From: Macrosoma leucophasiata
Lineage: Eukaryota > Arthropoda > Insecta > Lepidoptera > Hedylidae
Direction of reading: 5' to 3'
Assembly: GCA_036365455.1 (NCBI GenBank)
Contig: JAWQUS010000017.1
Coordinates: forward strand, 1,984,001 to 2,048,000
DNA: 64,000 bases
Of this stretch, positions 25,294 through 34,200 are shown in pieces. The stretch's first letter is position 1; each line of letters opens with the position of its first letter. The notes under the pieces were generated by a model. That model had not been told where the DNA came from. It saw only the letters and a program-made list of their open reading frames with translations, and ran no database searches. Position numbers and translations under genes: made by a program.

Positions 25294-28200
25294 TGATTAT
25301 GTCTTTAAAACAACGAGCACATTGAGATATACTACAGGCGGTGCGACATATGCTACACCGCCACACTCACCGACCAGCTCGCCGAACTGTATGGAGAGGG
25401 GGGCGTTGGGGGCGCCGAGGGCGGCGTGTGCGGCGGGGGAGGGCGGAGGGGAGGGCTCGGGCAGCGCGAGGGTCATGCGCTCGGCCTCCTCCTCCTCCTC
25501 CTCGGCCGCCTCCAGCGCCGCCGCGATGTCCGCCGCGCTGGGCAGCACCAGCGCCTGGCTGTCGCTGCTGCCGCTCTGCAGGGGGGGGGGGGACATGGCG
25601 GTTAGTTACTGAGGGCCACGTGAGTGGCCCACGAGGGTGACTTCGTTGAAATATTCATCGGTTCAAGGTCTATTCAGACCTGCGCGTTATTCGCTACCGA
25701 CGCAGGGAGCGGATTTACCGAGCGGGTTTCGCTCGGATATTTTGTATGAAGTTCTGCGACAAGAGTTGAAGATAGTCGTTACAGCGGTATTGTTTCGCTG
25801 GTTCGTCGAAACAAGTTCCGCCTGTTCGGCGAAACAAGTTCCGCTAAACCAGAGTAAAACAAGAATAGTAGTTGAAATAAAACTAATATAACAGTGAAAT
25901 AAAAACTCGCTAGAAAAAAATTAAAAGTTTCGCTACCCGTAGCGGTAGCTAAGCTTTCAGCCTAGGCGTCAACAGTAATTTAACCGCGTCCCGACGCGGT
26001 TTCGCTAGTTTAGAAGAAGTTTCGCTACCCGTAGCGGTAGTGAAGCTTTCAGCCTAGATGTCAAAAGTAATTTAACCGCGTCCCTACGCGGTTTCGCTAC
26101 CGTAGCCGGTAGCGGATAACGCTCTAAGATATTATCCAGTTGGAATCGTATACAAATTTGACGCCATATTTTATGATAACAAATGTATTAATTCGATCTA
26201 TTTATTTACCTCCAAAGCTCTTATTTCTGGCGTCTCTCCACCCGCATCCGACTGGTCGTCCGATACGGAACTGCCTCGCACCATCTAAATGACATAATAA
26301 TATAAATATTTTAATATAGCCACATTTCGAGTGCATAATGCGACCTGATAGTTAAATATTCTAAAGCTATATGGATCACAAACCTGTAAAGGAGTAGGCA
26401 CGGCCAGGGCTGTACTTGTGGCCGGCAAGGACACGGATTTGGTCGGCGGCGATAGTCGTGTTGATTCCGATTCTGAAGGCTCCCATTCTGTATCACCTGC
26501 AAAGTGGTAATAACGTATGTTTATTTTCAGGATCGTAGATTTTTACATGTCAATAGCACCAGTCATAATATATGTGATCACAAACTAAAGTAAATCTTTG
26601 TGATTCTAGTAGTTTTAATACATTTTAGTAATAATAAATTAACGATGACGTTTCATCGAACATTATAACTTATTGGTATGCCTAGTTTTAGGTGCGCGCG
26701 GGGCGGCAGGCAGGAGAGCACGGTGGCGCGCGCGTAGTGGTCGCTATGTGCGCAGTACTCACTGTCGGCGCGCGGGCTGGGGTAGAGCGTGGTGTGGTGC
26801 GCGCGGGGCGGCAGGCAGGAGAGCACGGTGGCGCGCGCGTAGTGGTCGCTATGTGCGCAGTACTCACTGTCGGCGCGCGGGCTGGGGTAGAGCGTGGTGT
26901 GGTGCGCGCGGGGCGGCAGGCAGGAGAGCACGGTGGCGCGCGCGTAGTTGTCGCTATGTGCGCAGTACTCACTGTCGGCGCGCGGGCTGGGGTAGAGCGT
27001 GGTGTGGTGCGCGCGGGGCGGCAGGCAGGAGAGCACGGTGGCGCGCGCGTTGTCGCAGATGGCGCCGGTGGCGAAGGCCCGCAGCAGCGGCGCGCCCGAC
27101 AGCCGCGCGCCGCCCGACCCGCCCTCGCCGCCCGCCACCATCACCTCGCGCTGCACCCACACAACACACAACATTACACGTCACATTTTTAGCACATACA
27201 GGACATCCAAAAAATACGTCACGCTATAATAAGGATTTCTGGACCCCCATTATTCACGCTGTCACACTAATTGTGATCCCCCCTTAAAAATATATCGTCC
27301 CAATAACTAAGACTGAATACGACTTTTTTTTAAAATGAATACTAGTCTAACGAAACATTAATGGAATGAATATATTTGGAATTATTATAGAAAATTTAAA
27401 TGAATGGCGAACGCTACGTTGCCGTACCCCCCGTCCCATCTGTCACATTTTGTCACGCTCAGCGAGACCCTTCTCTTGAATGCAAACGTATTTCATGAAC
27501 GGCTCCATACCAAATTGACGAATAAACTGCTAAAGCAAAGGGAAGTTCGTCATGTGTAGGTTCAAGGTCAGGACTCACGTTGTGGTGCAGGGCGCGCTCG
27601 AGGGCCAGGTCGGCGGCGGCGGACAGCAGGTAGACGGCCAGCGCCAGCACGTGGTCGGGGGGCGCGGCGGAGGGGGCGCTGGGGGCAGTGGGGGCCGCGC
27701 CCCCCGGCCCCCCCGCGTCCCGCCGCCGCACGCCGCGGTGCAGCACCGCCAGCAGCGCCGCGTGCAGCACGCCTGCACAACACCACAACACCCTATATCA
27801 GTAACACACGTCCGAATTCGGTACGGCGGACCGAACCCGCCGACCCTTCATTCTATTCTTTCTTACAAAATCAGCCGTCCACTCCGTACCAAATTCGGAC
27901 GTGTGTTGCTACTGTTATGTATTAAGCTGATCGACACGGCGGCGACTCGCACCACACGCCGGCCGATTCGTTGTGTGAACGCGAATAGCGGCGATCCGTA
28001 ATCACAGTGATTTGGACATCGCTGGTTGTAGTAAGTGAAAGTCAAGTTGCGATAAGATTTGTCAGCGATTTAAAAGAAGAATTACAGTACAACAGCATAC
28101 CTGATGCGGTGCAAGCCCGGGGGTCGCCAGCGTTGGGCGGGGGAGCCTTGGCGGGGCGAAGCGGGGGCCACAGCGCGCCCCCGCCGCCCGTCCCCGTCCC

Positions 28201-31200
28201 GGTGCCCGGGGCCGCCCCCCCGGCCCCGCCGGCCCCCCCGCCCGCGCCGCTGGTGGCGCCGGGGTTGCTGCTGCTGCCGCCCTGCGACTTCTGCTTCTCG
28301 CGGACGCTGTTATATAATAATATTAATTTAATTCAACAATGCTAAAAATAAACAATAGGCACATATAAAATAAGTACCTTATACACCCACATACATGTCG
28401 AAACATTAAATGCTCCGGTACCCTACATATACAACATGCCGATGTTAAAGGCTTGGGCGAACCAAACGCAGGGCAGGAGCAGCGCTGTTTGAAAGCGGCC
28501 CCGCCCAAGTTGTAATACAAGAAACTCTTTGAACTGCGTCACACTAAATTTGAACGCGGGTCCGCGCTCTGCACTGCACCGCACCGCGCCGCGCTGCAAC
28601 TGCCGCACGACACACCGGGCGGCGGGCGGCAGGCGGCGGCGGCGCGGGCGCGGGGAGGGCGCGGGGAGGGCGCGGGGAGGGCGCGGAGAGGGCGCGGGGC
28701 AGGGCAGTGCAGAGCGCGGGCCGACGCTGTTGTATTACTATGGCGGTCATTTTGTCACGACCCACCGGAGACAGTGCAGCGCAGCGCATCAACGGCGTGA
28801 TGAATATCAGTGAAATAATTATCAAATAAGTGGATAAATATAAATGTTTGTAAGATTTTCCGATTTCAAGCTGTCTGCCGCAATCTTCAATTCAATTCAC
28901 TTTATTTGCATAAACATGGGTATATTATTGGTATATATTCACCAATGGTGGTATATATTCATCAATTATGGGTATATTTTCACCAATTTAGGAATCTTAA
29001 CCCTGACAAGCATGTACATACTGGAACTATGTAAATTTTTGAAGAAAAATCCAGCTGTATTTGTTAATGCACAACCTAGCAGATTGTATGAGGCACGGAA
29101 AAATCAAAAAAATCGATTAAAATTACCTCCAAGTCGCATCGACCTATTCAGGAAAAGCCCGTATGCCAGTGCAATACGGATATTCAATAAGTTACCATTT
29201 GAATTAAAACAGGAGCAAAACACAAATCGATTTTTATATAAATTGAAATCCATTCTTAGCAACAAATGCTATTACAATCTTAATGAATTTTATAATGATA
29301 AACATCTATGACATTTTTAATTAATTTGAATATTTTATTGAAAATACCTATTAAAACTAAAGCCTTAGGGTTCATTATATAATAACAATACTGTTTTCCA
29401 ATATTAAATTGACATGATAATAATACATAAATGAATTGAAATCTGCTTCACGTTCAAATAGTTTTATGTAATTTTGCAATTTAAAATATGTACCTATAAT
29501 TTAATTACTCGCCAACAATATTGCCATACCCAAGAGGGTTTCATGATGTACTTAGATAATTATTATTACCACCTGTACTAAACATCTCATGATTTATGCA
29601 ATAAATGAATTGAATTGAATTGAATATAAAGAATTGTTATTACAAATAAATTGTTGTTTCGCCAAGTTCCACCTGTTAAGGCATGCAAAATTTTGAGTTT
29701 ACAATGCAATGTACGTAATAATTAAACTATTATTTCATTAAATATCATTAAGTATTCAAAAGAACATTTGGACATTTGTTTACATATTTACAAAATATGT
29801 GAAAAAAAAAATTCACGACTTTCCAGCTCTCTGCAGAGACAGATGATATTCCCCGTATTCTTTTTTTTCTCGTTTTTAATATCATAAACTCAAATTCTTT
29901 TTTTTTGCCATAGACTCCTTAGAGCCAAAAACCCCATGAATTCTTCAAGTCGTCTGACATCTTGCAGTCTTCTGCCTGCCTCACACGTCAAACTGAACGC
30001 GGCTTAAACGCAGTCCAGCGTTGTAACCGTTTGAAAACTGCTGCTGCGTTCAGTGTGCCGACTCACGCGCTGCTACTGTCCTGCGTTTGGTTTGCCGAAG
30101 CTTTAATCGTTGGGTGGCGGCTCACTAGGCGCTATCACCTCGCCCGGTCGGAGGATCTTCCCTTTAGAACTTTTGAAAAACGACGAGATAACATTAACGT
30201 ATCGGACTACGCAACGCATCGGTCCATGGAAGTGTCGAAGTATTTTTTTTATGTCGTGGCAAACAAGCATGCAGTTCACATCGATGTTAAGTGATGACTG
30301 CAGCCTATAGACACTCACACAAAGACCAAGGTCAAAATGCAGATGCGTTACCACTCCTGAGGTCTAAGGTGTTATACCTGAGTGCCGGAAACTACAGGTC
30401 CGTACATTACCACCCTGACCGGAACACGATAGTGCTGAACACTACCATTTAGCGGCAATCAAATATCGTCGAATCTCCGAGCAACAAAAGGCAAGTTACA
30501 ACGGTACTGACTAGGCGGCGAAGCGGTCCATGGAAGGGTCGTCCAACCCAGGGTCCGTACGAACTATATAGAAGCTCCGAGCGACAAGAGGTGAGGCACA
30601 GCGGTACTCACTAGGCGGCGAAGCGGTCCATGGAAGGGTCGTCCAACCCAGGGTCCGTACGAACTATATAGAAGCTCCGAGCGACAAGAGGCGAGGCACA
30701 GCGGTACTCACTAGGCGGCGAAGCGGTCCATGGAAGGGTCGTCCAACCCAGGGTCCGTACGAACTATATAGAAGCTCCGAGCGACAAGAGGTGAGGCACA
30801 GCGGTACTCACTAGGCGGCGAAGCGGTCCATGGAAGGGTCGTCCAACCCAGGGTCCGTACGAACTATATAGAAGCTCCGAGCGACAAGAGGCGAGGCACA
30901 GCGGTACTCACTAGGCGGCGAAGCGGTCCATGGAAGGGTCGTCCAACCCAGGGTCCGTACGAACTATATAGAAGCTCCGAGCGACAAGAGGTGAGGCACA
31001 GCGGTACTCACTAGGCGGCGAAGCGGTCCATGGAAGGGTCGTCCAACCCAGGGTCCGTACGAACTATATAGAAGCTCCGAGCGACAAGAGGCGAGGCACA
31101 GCGGTACTCACTAGGCGGCGAAGCGGTCCATGGAAGGGTCGTCCAACCCAGGGTCCGTACGAACTATATAGAAGCTCCGAGCGACAAGAGGTGAGGCACA

Positions 31201-34200
31201 GCGGTACTCACTAGGCGGCGAAGCGGTCCATGGAAGGGTCGTCCAACCCAGGGTCCGTACGAACTATATAGAAGCTCCGAGCGACAAGAGGCGAGGCACA
31301 GCGGTACTCACTAGGCGGCGAAGCGGTCCATGGAAGGGTCGTCCAACCCAGGGTCCGTACGAACTATATAGAAGCTCCGAGCGACAAGAGGTGAGGCACA
31401 GCGGTACTCACTAGGCGGCGAAGCGGTCCATGGAAGGGTCGTCCAACCCAGGGTCCGTACGAACTATATAGAAGCTCCGAGCGACAAGAGGCGAGGCACA
31501 GCGGTACTCACTAGGCGGCGAAGCGGTCCATGGAAGGGTCGTCCAACCCAGGGTCCGTACGAACTATATAGAAGCTCCGAGCGACAAGAGGCGAGGCACA
31601 GCGGTACTCACTAGGCGGCGAAGCGGTCCATGGAGGCGTGGAAGTCGCGGCGGTGCACGGCGCGGCGCAGCACGTGCAGCGGGTCGTAGTACCGCTCCCA
31701 CACCAGCCCGCGCGGCACGAACAGCCCCTGCTCCAGCGCCTCCGAGCCGCGCGGCGGCGGCCGGTACACCGACAGCTGAGGAACGTCTCCAATTTATTCA
31801 TATAAAAGTAGCCTAAGTTACTCCTTATTACATCGGCTATCTGGCACTGAAAGTCCCGTCAAAATCGGTCCAGCCGTTCCCAAGATTAACCGGAACGAAC
31901 AGGCACAGACAAAAATTGAAAAAAAATGTTGTACTGGTATATATACCGTGTATAGACACATATGCATTTAGTAAAAAGCGGTTATTTTAATATTACAAAC
32001 AGACACTCCAATTTTATTTATTTGTATGTACTTCATACGAGTAGGACCCTTAAGAGCACTTTAGTATGTATGAATCTTCACGCCAGATCACGTCAGGTAA
32101 GCAGAGTGTGGAACGCCAGATATCCCGGTCCTGACACACCTCCCGTGCCTCATCAACACTTTAGTAACGTGTTATTATTTAAAAAAAAATACAAATAATT
32201 AGAATATAAATATATTTTCATATAACAGTAGTGACAAACAAATATGCAGTTCACATCGATGGTTAGTGAATACTGTAGCCTATAAACAAGTACGTCAGAT
32301 TAAAGCGAGAAATTTCAATGTAGGTGCATTTTTTAAATCCTAGTATTTTTTTAATATCGAGTCTTAAAACATTTATGAAAAAAAAAACACTTATTTCGTA
32401 ATTTTTTTTTTTTTATGTAATTGAAGTGGCAAACAAGCATGCAGTTCACATTGATGTTAAATGATGACTGCAGCCTATAGACACCCACACAAAGACCAAG
32501 GTCAAAATGCAAATGTGTTACCACTACTGAGGCCTAAGGTGTTATGCCTCTGTGCCGGAAATTACAGGGCCGTACATTACCACCTGACCGGAACACGATA
32601 GTGCTGAACACTACCATTTAGCGGCAAGTAAATCAGGTAATGCGGTGGTGCCTACGCCCGCGAGCTCCGTCACTGGAGCTCTACCACCAGTAAATCAGCC
32701 ATTATTTAAATAATACATTGGTAGACAGAGTGTGAAGCGCCAAATATCCCAGTCCTTACACCAGTCCCGTAGAGTGTGCTTCGTACTTCTTCTACATTCA
32801 TCACTTTCTGTCATACATACATAAAACAACACTCACCTCCTTGAGAACGGTCTCAAAGTTCCTAGTGTGTGCATTGCCGGAACGTTCTGGCATCAACTCG
32901 AGCAGCTGTGAGTGCGTCTTGTCGCCCGCCGCCAGCAACGTGCTCACTTCTAGTCGGGACTGCGTCAGTTCGTCGTTACCTGACGATGTGAACAAAAATT
33001 TGCACTTTAAGGCTAAATTTTTCAGAAAACAGATCGAACTATTAACTATATTCTTATCAAACGAGACCTCACCTGATGGGATCAGCGTGAAAAAAAAGCA
33101 TCTTTACATTACGTGTATAGTGGTAGCACATACATTCTTTTTAACACTTTATAACCCGATTTTCTTCGCAAAGCTTATATGTATATTCCTGCCAAATTAC
33201 CGCGGATAGACGGACCGACGGACGGACATGGCGAAACTACAAGGGTTCCTCGTAGGAGACGGAAGTTACGGAACCCTGAATACGATGAACATTTGGAAAC
33301 TCTCCGGAACTAAGGTTCGGTTGCATCAAAATATTTGTTAAAGTTAATCTAAGATTTTACACCCCTCTCTTAATTCAACAAATTTGTTAAAGTTAGAGCA
33401 GGATGATAATTTTTATATAAACTTTTTAACTTTAACAAATATTTTGGTGTAACCTACGCATTAAAGAAATCTGTTAAAAGTTATAGAAGCATGTGAAATG
33501 TTAATAGCTTTAACTTTAACTAAATATCTTGTTGCAACCCAGGCTAAATGTTGAGTTGCATCTACGAGGAAGGCATACGAATTCTAATTTATTGTACTAG
33601 TGTTTTTAGGGTTCCGTAACTTAAAAGGAAAAAAGGAACCCTTATAGGATCACTCGTGCGTCTGTCTGTCTGTCCGTCTGTCACAGCCAATTTGCTCCGA
33701 AACTACTCGACCGATTGAGTTGAAATTTGATGAATATACGTAAATTGGTGACCCAAAGATGAACACGTCAAGTAAAATAATAAATTTTAAACAGGGGCCA
33801 CTTTAGGGGGGTTAATCAGAAAATTTAAAAAAAATTAAACTGTGTCGTGTGACATATCAAACGAAAGAGGTTGTTGTCAGCATCTCAGATATATATTTTT
33901 TATAATTTTTGCATAAACAAATTTGAAGATATTTAAGAAAAACGACGAAAATTGACCATTCCCCCACCCTATCTCCGGTGGAAAATAGTTATTTGCCTTT
34001 ATATTACTGAAAAACCAATAAGAAGTTTGAGTATTCAAATTAAATCGAAAATTCTTAATAATATAACCTCCCCTGCCGGTACCACCGTAACCGCTATGTC
34101 CCTGCATTTTTAATCTGTAATATTTTCGAAAATATTTATTTAAATTACGGAACCCTCACCACGCGAGTCGAACTCGCACTGTCCGGTTTTTTCTGTAGTT

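Noticed and set aside
11310..31634. Regular direct repeats that could suggest CRISPR arrays
   Set aside because: The units are contiguous with no unique spacers, contain coding sequence and splice donors, and the genome is eukaryotic.
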